64,000 nucleotides of DNA. Source: Prostheceraeus crozeri. Its lineage: Eukaryota > Platyhelminthes > Polycladida > Euryleptidae. Position 1 is the stretch's first letter. Every line of letters starts with the position of its first letter. The translations under genes and the position numbers were made by a program. Location of the stretch: NCBI GenBank assembly GCA_907163375.1, contig CAJQUW010009202.1, positions 62,002 through 126,001 on the forward strand, given 5' to 3'. The notes below the pieces were generated by a model. That model saw only the letters and a list, made by a program, of their open reading frames with translations. It was not told the origin of the DNA and searched no databases. Shown here piece by piece: positions 12,817 to 20,922 of this stretch.

Positions 12817-13983
12817 ATGGCTAATGACAGGAACCGCAAATACCATATTAAAATGTGCTCATGTGGGCGAGTTAATCGCAGTGCGGACGCCAAGGCGCAT
12901 GTCAAGAAGGCGGGCACCGGCCACATGATTATCTTGAATAGGTTTGCGTGCGTGAAGTGTAGAGTGCTGAAGGGTGATGAGGATGAGGCGCGTTTTTACA
13001 GAGTGCATGCTGACTGTAGTGGTGGTTTAGTGACTGATTTGAGATTTACGCAGTTGATTGTGGAAGAGAGGGAGCGAATGTTGGCGATCGAGCGAGAGGG
13101 TAAGGCTGAGAATGTTGTTGAGAATGATGAGTTGGCGAGAGCGGTTGCGTCGTTGGAGGGTGAGATTGAGCGAAAGAGAGTGCTTGAGAGTGATGATGAG
13201 GATGATGTGGATTTAGATAGGGAGCGTGTGAGGAAGCGTGTGAAGAAGTTGAGCTCTTCGTCATCGGAGGTGTCAAACATGGTCATCACCGACCCCCCGA
13301 AGAGCTCATCTTCCCCAAAAGTGAAGAGTGGTGGGATTCGTGTGCAGTCGGCGAGGTGGTTGAAGGATGAAGAGAAGAGGCATGTTTCGCAGCAGATGGC
13401 GCATGATTTGTTGGTGAATAAGTATGAGAGTTTGAAGAAAGTGAAGGATGAAGTTGTGAAGGAGTTGGATGAGTTAAAAAAGAAGGAACTGAAGTCGAAG
13501 GAGGTGGCGGATGAAAACATTAGAATGAGGCGTTGTGTGACTGATTTGAAGAATAAGACGCGAGAGTTGGAAGAGAAGAATGATGAGTGTGAGAAGAGGG
13601 CGAGTGCTGCGGAGAGAAGAATGAGAGATGCAGAGGCGAAGTTTGAGGAGATGATGAAGGAGATGAGTGTGTTGAGAGCGAGGAATGTTGAGTTGGAGAG
13701 GACTGTGGCTCGGCGGGGTGATGAGAGGCAGGCGTATGAGAAGTTGGAGCGCATGAGGGATGAGTGGGAACGTGTGAATGAGGATCGTTTGTTTGAGTTT
13801 CACATCCCTATTCGGGATAATCATTTGGCCGGCGAAGTACTCGTCAATCAAAATCTGGACGAGTCAATAATATGTTACAATGGTCATCCCACGAAAAAGT
13901 GTCTCCATGCCAGCCTACGAATGCGCGGTCACTTACACAAATTCTCGATTCGGAAACGCGCGAGACTACCAAAGGATGACTAA
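12817..13983 (+). CDS. Polinton coiled-coil protein with Cys-rich N-terminus, unknown function
   Basis: A 388-residue ORF from ATG 12817 (good context, AACATGG). The frame is open for 18 more codons upstream, but a splice acceptor at 12799 lies there, so the downstream ATG is preferred. The N-terminal ~70 residues have paired cysteines and histidines (CSCG, CVKC, HADC) that could bind zinc. The rest is highly charged, with a KRVRKRVKKL nuclear-localisation-like stretch and a long predicted coiled coil (roughly residues 190-340, full of E/K/R heptads). GAG/GTG-rich codon use differs from the AT-rich neighbours. A donor GTAAGT lies 4 nt after the stop (13988) with an acceptor at 14048, so alternative 3' splicing is possible. 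I do not recognise the family. The order suggests an early or regulatory protein. Confidence 0.7.
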   Translation: MANDRNRKYHIKMCSCGRVNRSADAKAHVKKAGTGHMIILNRFACVKCRVLKGDEDEARFYRVHADCSGGLVTDLRFTQLIVEERERMLAIEREGKAENVVENDELARAVASLEGEIERKRVLESDDEDDVDLDRERVRKRVKKLSSSSSEVSNMVITDPPKSSSSPKVKSGGIRVQSARWLKDEEKRHVSQQMAHDLLVNKYESLKKVKDEVVKELDELKKKELKSKEVADENIRMRRCVTDLKNKTRELEEKNDECEKRASAAERRMRDAEAKFEEMMKEMSVLRARNVELERTVARRGDERQAYEKLERMRDEWERVNEDRLFEFHIPIRDNHLAGEVLVNQNLDESIICYNGHPTKKCLHASLRMRGHLHKFSIRKRARLPKDD

Positions 13984-13987
13984 CTTG

Positions 13988-14048
13988 GTAAGTGAAAAAG
14001 TAAATAAGATAGTATATCCTATTCTAATACATATCATTTTCATTGCAG
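13988..14048 (+). other. possible 61-bp intron after the coiled-coil gene
   Basis: A strong donor (TTG/GTAAGT) and a pyrimidine-rich acceptor (TTTCATTGCAG) lie just past the stop codon. Splicing here would act in the 3'UTR, or in an alternative frame that is open from 13880. Confidence 0.4.
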
Positions 14049-14078
14049 ATCTTTGCCTGCCTTCACCACCCCATCAAT

Positions 14079-14226
14079 TTACTCCCGAGAACGAACCATC
14101 GGCTCTCTTAAGGGCCACCTAGGGGCAAGACATGATAGAACCTCCACGCGGTTTGCCCTGGGCAGTCTTCGGACTGGCGAATACTATCATTAAGTTGAAA
14201 CTGCTATCAGTCAACTTGAACGTTGC
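14079..14226. repeat. cassette repeat, copy 1
   Basis: First of three ~146-bp near-identical direct repeats (about 97% by eye). It contains GCCCTGGGC and CTTAAG palindromes and an inverted pair AAGTTGA...TCAACTT near the end. It ends 16 nt before a TATA box. Confidence 0.9.
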
Positions 14227-14241
14227 GTCGCGTTAGAGGGG

Positions 14242-14248
14242 TATATAA
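14242..14248 (+). promoter_or_regulatory. TATA box of the 14281 gene
   Basis: TATATAA, 33 nt before the ATG at 14281 and 16 nt after cassette copy 1. A TATA this close implies a very short 5'UTR. Confidence 0.7.
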
Positions 14249-14280
14249 ACCACTGCCTCTCATTTCATTTCATTTCAATC

Positions 14281-14547
14281 ATGCAGACGCCGAACAGTCA
14301 AGTCAGCTCTCCTCGCGGACCGCAGTTAAGGCCGCGAAATTTATTTGAGGAGTTTGTCAGGCTAGAGGAGCAAGACAGAGTTTTTAATAATCTTGCTCGG
14401 ATTGGCAATCCGATGACAGCAACTGCTGTCAATCCAACGGAATGGCGCTACATTCCACTTTTTAGCCATGTACCAGTTAGTGTGGAAGTCGACAGTGCTA
14501 CCAAAGAGAGAGTCAAAGACTCTCTCAGCAGAATTGGTAGGGTGTAA
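14281..14547 (+). CDS. small Polinton protein, unknown function (88 aa)
   Basis: Starts at ATG 14281, right after a TATA box and a CATTT-repeat leader. It is mixed in composition, with proline near the N-terminus and the charged central segment NLFEEFVRLEEQDR. No domain, membrane segment or signal peptide is recognised. It is bounded by cassette copies 1 and 2, so promoter, ORF and repeat form one module. Its own promoter and intact frame favour a real gene. Confidence 0.6.
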   Translation: MQTPNSQVSSPRGPQLRPRNLFEEFVRLEEQDRVFNNLARIGNPMTATAVNPTEWRYIPLFSHVPVSVEVDSATKERVKDSLSRIGRV

Positions 14548-14554
14548 GATGACG

Positions 14555-14699
14555 TTACTCCCGAGAATGAACCATCGGCTCTCTTAAGGGCCACCATGGG
14601 GCAAGACATGATAGAACCTCCTCGCGGTTTGCCCTGGGCAGTCTTCGGACTGGCGAATACCATCATTAAGTTGAATCTGCTATCAGTCAACTTGAACAT
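14555..14699. repeat. cassette repeat, copy 2
   Basis: Second copy, starting 7 nt after the stop of the 88-aa ORF. The stop and the repeat are in one frame that stays open across the repeat, but the same frame relation does not hold in copy 3, which argues against a coding role. Confidence 0.9.
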
Positions 14700-14765
14700 T
14701 ATGCAGTCGATTGCTATCCCTGAAGCATTCTGATTCGCTGTTGAGCAATTCATTGTTGAAAACCC

Positions 14766-14772
14766 TATATAA
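14766..14772 (+). promoter_or_regulatory. TATA box of the 14814 gene
   Basis: TATATAA, 42 nt before the ATG and about 67 nt after cassette copy 2. This repeats the arrangement seen before the 14281 gene. Confidence 0.7.
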
Positions 14773-14813
14773 GCCAGAAGATTGTAGCGCTTCTCATTCA
14801 ATTTGAAGTCACG

Positions 14814-15068
14814 ATGGAAGCGACATCTACCGACAACATTCCCGTCTTCACCGATGAAGACAATGCCATTCCCGAGTTCGTCATCCTCGACGAGTGGGAT
14901 GAGGAGGATGAGAAGAAGGGGAAGATCAAGAGGATCGTTTGGACGGATGAGGTGTGGACTCCAAATACCACCCGCATCCGAAAGGTGCCAGATGCACCAG
15001 CACGGCTTAGGCGGTATAGGGTATACGAGAACCTAACCGTCATACCTATTGACTATTCAAGCCAATAG
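14814..15068 (+). CDS. small acidic Polinton protein, unknown function (84 aa)
   Basis: Starts at ATG 14814 behind its own TATA box. The N-terminal half is acidic (WDEEDEKKGK region) and the C-terminal half is basic and arginine-rich (RLRRYRVYEN). No known domain. It lies between cassette copies 2 and 3. The same organisation as the preceding gene suggests duplication of a promoter cassette with exchange of the payload. Its sequence is not similar to the 88-aa protein. Confidence 0.6.
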   Translation: MEATSTDNIPVFTDEDNAIPEFVILDEWDEEDEKKGKIKRIVWTDEVWTPNTTRIRKVPDAPARLRRYRVYENLTVIPIDYSSQ

Positions 15069-15076
15069 TCATCTTG

Positions 15077-15224
15077 TTACTCCCGAGAACGAACCATCGG
15101 CTCTCTTAAGGGCCACCATGGGGCAAGACATGATAGAACCTCCTCGCGGTTTGCCCTGGGCAGTCTTCGGACCGGCGAATACTATCATTAAGTTGAATCT
15201 GCTATCAGTCAACTTGAACGTTGC
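15077..15224. repeat. cassette repeat, copy 3
   Basis: Third copy. Unlike copies 1 and 2, no TATA box or plus-strand ORF follows it. On the minus strand an open frame of 126 codons (15449 down to 15069) runs through it. Confidence 0.9.
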
Positions 15225-15561
15225 AAATGAAGTTCGGTGTAATACTTCCTTTCGACGGGCGTTCCTGTAAAGGGCGGCGGTGAAACCCGTAGCTATGTAT
15301 ACCGCAAGGGACATTCGGCAATGGTCAATCTTGTTAAACCTCTCTGCGTCATGTTTGCAAGTGATTGCCTCTGTCTCAACGTAGTATGCATTCGCGTCAG
15401 GGCGACATTTAGCCAACTGTCGAAGGTTGCCTAAAACTTTCCTTTGCATACGTTATGAGAACCATGAGTTCTACCTGTCTCTATCAATGAGACGAATTGA
15501 TGAATGGAATGAAATGGGAGGACACTCACGCGCCACACGCAACATAACACACTTCTCTCTT
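15225..15561. other. region after cassette copy 3, no confident gene
   Basis: A minus-strand ORF (ATG 15449 to 15069, 126 aa) has several cysteines and an unremarkable composition. Its last third is the antisense of the cassette, so it may be a chance frame. Its start codon lies within an ATGCAAAG, the motif found before other genes of this element. Confidence 0.35.
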
Positions 15562-15974
15562 CCGTAGTCTAACAAGCTCTTTACACATGGATCGCAGTCG
15601 ATTGCTATCCCTGTATCAGAAGTGTAAGCTATCTTAATTTTATTTGACACTATTTCATCTATTATCATCATCATCGCCCATATGAAATGTTATAAGATTT
15701 ACAAGTTAGACTAAGCGTGCTACTATTTCCAAATGAAAAAGTATACATGGTTAAATCATCCACTTAAGCCCATCCGTAGTCTAACAAGCTCTTTACACAT
15801 GGATCGCAGTCGATTGCTATCCCTGTATCAGAAGTGTAAGCTATCTTAATTTATTTGACACTATTTCATCTACCATCATCGTCCATATGAAATGTTTTAA
15901 GATTTACAAGTTAGACTAAGCGTGCTACTATTTCCAAATGAAAAAGTATACATGGTTAAATTATTCACTAAAGC
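15562..15974. repeat. tandem duplication, two ~205-212-bp units
   Basis: The unit starting CCGTAGTCTAACAAGC at 15562 repeats at 15774 with small indels and few substitutions. Each unit includes GCAGTCGATTGCTATCCCTG (15594 and 15806), a 20-mer also found at 14703. The sequence is non-coding as far as I can see. Confidence 0.88.
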
Positions 15975-16026
15975 CCCATTCAAGTAAGTCAGTATGAAAG
16001 CAAAGATAATACGAAATAAAAATTTA

Positions 16027-16464
16027 TTATGGCATGTATTTCAAAAGGTCTTCATCGTCAATATCGTCCCAGAGTCTGGCTTCACATAGATCACAAAAAC
16101 AGTTGAGCTGCTTTAAACGTTCTTCTGCAGCGTCCCTCACTTTCTCAATGTACGCCCACTCCGCCACGGTTCGCGGTTGGGAGTTAGGGGTGTACCACTC
16201 CCATATTTGATGCAAGTGCGACTTGCTGGTCATCTCCATCACCCCTTCGGCATCATATTGTAAATATTTCCACCGTATGCCTGTTAGGTCGGGCAACTCC
16301 TCTTCATCCTCCTCCGATAATGATAACTTTCGTATATTGTCGAGATTGTATGTCTTCTCCACCTTCACCTTTCTTGGTGCATTTGGTGTAACGAGCACCT
16401 TTGCTGATGTACATGGAGAGGAGAACTCCAATGCGGTATTTGGTGTTGTTGGAGGACTTGTCAT
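16027..16464 (-). CDS. Polinton protein, unknown function (145 aa)
   Basis: Starts at ATG 16464 and ends beside an AATAAA signal on the minus strand (TTTATT at 16022). The N-terminal third is Ser/Thr/Pro-rich, followed by a basic patch (APRKVKVEK) and an acidic run (SEEDEEELPD). The C-terminal half is tryptophan-rich and carries a C-x-C-x2-C cluster (CFCDLC) before an acidic end. No family recognised. It is transcribed divergently from the polymerase gene, sharing the ~480-bp region between them. Confidence 0.6.
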   Translation of the reverse strand: MTSPPTTPNTALEFSSPCTSAKVLVTPNAPRKVKVEKTYNLDNIRKLSLSEEDEEELPDLTGIRWKYLQYDAEGVMEMTSKSHLHQIWEWYTPNSQPRTVAEWAYIEKVRDAAEERLKQLNCFCDLCEARLWDDIDDEDLLKYMP

Positions 16465-16577
16465 GTTGTCTTTGAAATGCTGACTTTGAATAATGATAAC
16501 TTTAACATTTTTCTAATTCTTAAGTATACACAAGCAGCCAATCAGAATGAACATCCAATGAATGAAGAGAATGAAAG

Positions 16578-16584
16578 TATATAA
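16578..16584 (+). promoter_or_regulatory. TATA box for the polymerase gene
   Basis: TATATAA on the plus strand, 360 nt before the polymerase ATG. The leader in between contains repeated GAGACGTATAAGTGAAGT-like segments (near 16621, 16656 and 16701) and a donor-like GTAAGTT at 16771. Confidence 0.6.
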
Positions 16585-16942
16585 GCAAAGTGACATTCGT
16601 GTCATTTCACTCTGTCTTTGAGACGTATAAGTGAAGTGTTCTCTAGCAAATTCTATATTTGAGGCGTACAAGTGAACTGCTCTCTCGTGAATTCCAAATT
16701 TGAGACGTATTATTTGAGTGAAGTCTCTATCTTGTTGAAGTATCAACCTTAAACCTGATTTCGTTGAAATAGTAAGTTGAAAATTTCTTCACTCATCTCC
16801 GTCAAACGTGTGGTTAATAGCATCTTCCTCAATTTCAGCCATCAACTTCATCACCAACGCCCTCCCTTCTCGAGGAAAGTTTAGAGTCGTTGAGTCAAAG
16901 TAGGTTGTAACAATACACTGAGACTTGAACAGAGATGATAGA

Positions 16943-19900
16943 ATGATTTCTCTTTCAGGTGATGTGAGTTCCAGCTCAGGACTCTCGCGACAAGGCAACG
17001 AGTGGGAATGTGCCGACTGCGGACATATGTTTACAAGGAAGCACAGTCTCCTTCGACACATCAAACAACGTGTGTGTCAACGCAAAGCGGCGTCAATCTC
17101 CGGAGGTGAAGTTGATTCTGACGATGACATCTCCTTTCCTTGCGATTTGTGCCCTCTTTCTTTTGATAGTCACTTTCAGCGATCTTCGCACAGACTTCAA
17201 CACACGCATGCAAATGATCACTACACCAACGGTACCTCTACCATCTCCCTCATTAATGTTTCACATAATAATTTAGTACGCGACTACTGCATGGAGCCCA
17301 ATACTCAAATAGTAGATTTTCCTGAGTGGCTCCTTCAAAATTCAAACATTATCGAAGCGCTCTTCAACAATTTAGACAATTTTAGAATGAAGGCGCTCAT
17401 CTACCTTAAACTAAAATATATTAAGATAGATTTTCAAACGGGTCAAGTGACGGAGAGAATACAGTTTCATGTTCCTTCCTCTTCCGCAACCGAAGTTGTA
17501 GACTGCGAGTCTTGGCTAAATTTTCACATTCAATGTTTAAAATCAAATGTAGATAAATTCAATCAACGCGACAGCGCTCTCATTTTTGATGGTGTGGACT
17601 CAGCCATATTCAAAATTTCCCTATTAGAAAGTCATGCAGCTCGAGGCACATTTAAACTACCAAAAACGTTGTATAATAAGAAAGCTGTCATCAATGTCGA
17701 TTGTAAATCACAGTGTTTCAAATATGCAGTCCTATCCATCCTTCACTATAATGATATCAACGCGAATCGAAATCATACCTATAGCTATAGACAGTGGGAG
17801 GATGAACTAGACTTTGAAGGTTGTGATAGTAACAACATGAAAATCAAAGATGTAGAAACGTTCGAAAAACATAATAAGATTAAAATTGTCGTTCACGTGT
17901 GGGAGAAGGGGTTGAAGGGTGCCCGCTATAATTCACGTTCAACTTGTTATGAACGTGTAGTCAACCTCTTATTAGTAAAACAAGATGATAGCGAGGAATG
18001 GCACTACTGTGGTATTCCCAAAATCTCTCGCTTGTACACTCACTTGGGGCACTCTAAAAGAGGTGAACATTTTGTATGCGACCGCTGCATCCGCTCCTTT
18101 TGGAGTAAAGATAAATTTGAAACTCACTATGAATGGTGCAAGCGAGGTAAATTACAAATGGAACGCATGCCCAAAGATAAAATATTTTCACATAGGGATA
18201 ATGGTGACGAATTAAGTCCCCTGCGTGTCATTTACGCAGACATAGAATGCTACATTGATGATATCATCCACAAGCCAGCAGCCATATCCTGCTATGAAGT
18301 ATGGCATGACCACTTTAGGAATAGACAAAACAAAATGCATACTTGGCAAGGTGAAGATTGCATTTCAAAATTTCTAGAATTTCTCGATAAAGCTGCTAAA
18401 TTTCAACAATCATATGATTCCCAATTGCAGCGTAAGTCACTACATATGTCAGATGAAGACAAACAAAAATTTGAAAGTTGCACATCCTGTCCTAAATGTC
18501 ATAAAACGTTTGATGACGATAAAATTAAGAAAGTGCGTGATCATGATCACATCACTGGTAAATTTAGAAACGCACTCTGCTCCAAATGTAACTTTTCACT
18601 TAGGTTGAGACGTCGTGTACTACCCGTCATTTTTCATAACTTTAAGGGCTATGACAGTCATATGCTCATAAAAGGAGGGTTGAGCCAGATGAAATTGTGG
18701 CAGTTTAATGTAATAGCACAAACGAGAGAAAAATTCATGGCAATGACAGCAAAAGTACCAGTAGATAAAACTAAAGAAAATAAGACAGTCTTCTTCGAAA
18801 TAAAATTTTTAGATTCATTTCAATTCATGTCAGCGTCACTAGCTTCTCTCGTTCGTAATCTCAAGTTTCTTCCCCATAGTCAAACTTTGAAGAAACACTA
18901 TCCAAACTTAACGGATGAAATAATCACTCGCAAAGGAGTCTTTCCTTATGCGTATTTTAGCTCAATGTCTAAACTAAATGAAACAACCCTTCCTTCCATT
19001 GACAAATTCAAAAACGATTTGACGGGTGAAGATTGTCCAGTAGAGGACTATGAACATGCTCAAGAGGCATGGTTAAAATTTGATTGTAAAACGTTTGGCG
19101 ATTATATGATCGCTTACTTAGAATTAGATGTCATTTTGCTGGCTGATGTCTTTCAGGAATTTCGACGAGTGGCATTAGAAGAAGACAAATTAGATCCTGT
19201 CCACTTTGTCAGTCTACCAGCCATGTCCTTTAAATCAGCCTTTAAAATGACTGGTGAAACCATTCATCTCTTACAAGACCCGGAGATGTATAATATATTT
19301 GAGCGCGGAATACGCGGTGGTCTCACATTTGTAAATAAACATCATATAAAATCTGAAACAGTAGGTGATGATCATATCCACCTAAAGTACTATGACCAAA
19401 ATAATTTATATGGTAGTTCACTGTCTAAACCACTACCTCATTCCGAGTTTAGTTGGTTAAATCAAGATGAGCTTGAGTATTACTCCAACCCTTCAAACAT
19501 ACTGAAGATTCCAGATGAAGGTGATTGGGGATATTATTTTGAAGTGGATTTGATTTATCCAAATAGCATTAAAAATAAAACTGCTGATTTCCCACTCGCA
19601 CCTGAATCTGGCGAAGTGACTGAAGATATGTTTTCACCATTCATGTCACAATTTCATAATAACTTAACAGAGTGTGGACAGCCAAGGTACAAACCATGCC
19701 GCAAACTTTTACTCACCCAATATGATAAGAAAAATTATCTCGTACACTTCTGCATATTAAAATTCTATTTAGAAATGGGCATGCTTCTAAAGTCAGTTCA
19801 CCGCATTATCAAATTTAGACAGAAAGCCTTCCTCAAACCCTACATAGATAGTAACAGTCAAAAACGTGCACTAGCCCAAAATAATTTTGAAAAGGATTTT

Positions 19901-20743
19901 TATAAATATAAGAATAACAGTCTATTCGGAAAGACCATGGAGGATGTTAGAAAACGCATAAACTACAAACTAGTCACTGATGAACAAAAATATCACAAAT
20001 TGACCTCATCACCTCTTTTCATTGATAGAGACATCATCGATGAGGATCTTGTAGGTGTTAAAATGATTAAATCAGAAGTTGAGTTGTGCAAACCCATCTA
20101 TATTGGGCAAGCCGTTTTAGATTATTCCAAGCTTGAAATGTATCAACTCTTCTACAAAATATTAAAACCATGCCCTCTCGTAAAAGAGGTTCGCTTGCTG
20201 GGTGGTGATACAGATAGTTTCTTTTTAGGAATTACCACTCAAAAAGATTTAAATTTTAATGAAGTAGGCAAGTCATTAGAAAAATATTTCGATACATCTA
20301 ACTACAATCCCACTCATCCACTCTATTCCATACAGAATAAAGCCAAACTTGGTTGTTTTAAGGATGAAACAGCAGGAAAGGAAATAGATGAAATGATTCT
20401 CCTCCGTCCTAAAATGTATTCCATGAAACTAAAAGAATGTGCAGATAGTATTAAGCGTGCTAAAGGTATATCAAAATCCATTGTTCATAAAATGAAACAT
20501 CGGTCCTATAAGAAGGCCTATAAAAATAAAACTATAACGTTTGTCAATATGACAATCTTAAAATCTCAAGTTCATACTGTGAAAACGTACACATTTAAGA
20601 AACGAGCACTTTCAGCATGGGAGGATAAGAGGTGTTGGATAGGACATAACACATCTCTTCCACATGGACATCCTGACACAAACATACCTCCACCCAAAAG
20701 AATAAAACTCACGCTACCACATTCAGGAGATGTATTGACATAA
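16943..20743 (+). CDS. protein-primed family B DNA polymerase (Polinton pPolB)
   Basis: Replicates the element. 1266 residues from ATG 16943 (the frame is open 6 codons further, without ATG). Order: two C2H2 zinc fingers (about residues 25-90), a Polinton-typical NKKAVINVDCKSQCFKYAVL block (~245), a further C2H2-like finger (~380), and proofreading exonuclease motif I YADIECY (~431). An HNH/endonuclease VII-like zinc module with CPKCH, RDHDHITGKFRNALCSKCN follows (515-550). Then exo II NFKGYDSH (~566), exo III YLELDVILLADV (~722), polymerase A YDQNNLYG (~816), B NSLFGKTMED (~992) and C GGDTDSFF (~1087). All catalytic aspartates are present, with no stops or frameshifts. It converges on the 20923 gene with overlapping poly(A) signals. 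A 3'-splice-like TTTCTCTTTCAG occurs at the N-terminus, so the very first residues are less certain. Confidence 0.97.
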   Translation: MISLSGDVSSSSGLSRQGNEWECADCGHMFTRKHSLLRHIKQRVCQRKAASISGGEVDSDDDISFPCDLCPLSFDSHFQRSSHRLQHTHANDHYTNGTSTISLINVSHNNLVRDYCMEPNTQIVDFPEWLLQNSNIIEALFNNLDNFRMKALIYLKLKYIKIDFQTGQVTERIQFHVPSSSATEVVDCESWLNFHIQCLKSNVDKFNQRDSALIFDGVDSAIFKISLLESHAARGTFKLPKTLYNKKAVINVDCKSQCFKYAVLSILHYNDINANRNHTYSYRQWEDELDFEGCDSNNMKIKDVETFEKHNKIKIVVHVWEKGLKGARYNSRSTCYERVVNLLLVKQDDSEEWHYCGIPKISRLYTHLGHSKRGEHFVCDRCIRSFWSKDKFETHYEWCKRGKLQMERMPKDKIFSHRDNGDELSPLRVIYADIECYIDDIIHKPAAISCYEVWHDHFRNRQNKMHTWQGEDCISKFLEFLDKAAKFQQSYDSQLQRKSLHMSDEDKQKFESCTSCPKCHKTFDDDKIKKVRDHDHITGKFRNALCSKCNFSLRLRRRVLPVIFHNFKGYDSHMLIKGGLSQMKLWQFNVIAQTREKFMAMTAKVPVDKTKENKTVFFEIKFLDSFQFMSASLASLVRNLKFLPHSQTLKKHYPNLTDEIITRKGVFPYAYFSSMSKLNETTLPSIDKFKNDLTGEDCPVEDYEHAQEAWLKFDCKTFGDYMIAYLELDVILLADVFQEFRRVALEEDKLDPVHFVSLPAMSFKSAFKMTGETIHLLQDPEMYNIFERGIRGGLTFVNKHHIKSETVGDDHIHLKYYDQNNLYGSSLSKPLPHSEFSWLNQDELEYYSNPSNILKIPDEGDWGYYFEVDLIYPNSIKNKTADFPLAPESGEVTEDMFSPFMSQFHNNLTECGQPRYKPCRKLLLTQYDKKNYLVHFCILKFYLEMGMLLKSVHRIIKFRQKAFLKPYIDSNSQKRALAQNNFEKDFYKYKNNSLFGKTMEDVRKRINYKLVTDEQKYHKLTSSPLFIDRDIIDEDLVGVKMIKSEVELCKPIYIGQAVLDYSKLEMYQLFYKILKPCPLVKEVRLLGGDTDSFFLGITTQKDLNFNEVGKSLEKYFDTSNYNPTHPLYSIQNKAKLGCFKDETAGKEIDEMILLRPKMYSMKLKECADSIKRAKGISKSIVHKMKHRSYKKAYKNKTITFVNMTILKSQVHTVKTYTFKKRALSAWEDKRCWIGHNTSLPHGHPDTNIPPPKRIKLTLPHSGDVLT

Positions 20744-20892
20744 TCAACTTTAACTCAGTATTTTGATGTTGCTTTTTGTAGATATACATGGTTGTTTTAT
20801 GTATCGCATGAGATCGTTTCTTCCTTGTGAATATATGCCTACAGTCAGCCCATTCCCCCTATATCTGTGAAAAGACTTTTTCATATACATAT

Positions 20893-20906
20893 TTTTATTT
20901 CAATAA
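20893..20906. terminator. back-to-back poly(A) signals between convergent genes
   Basis: TTTATT (minus-strand AATAAA) and AATAAA (plus) lie 2 nt apart between the polymerase and the 20923 gene, serving both transcripts. Confidence 0.7.
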
Positions 20907-20922
20907 ACATATCACAATGACT

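Noticed and set aside
12996-13754. 252-codon ORF antisense to the coiled-coil gene (also 13046-13276 and 13474-13851)
   Set aside because: Serine/phenylalanine-rich mirror of the GAG/AAG-rich coding strand. A shadow frame.
16513-16746. Minus-strand ORF in the polymerase leader
   Set aside because: No ATG context or domain. It lies over the plus-strand TATA box and leader.
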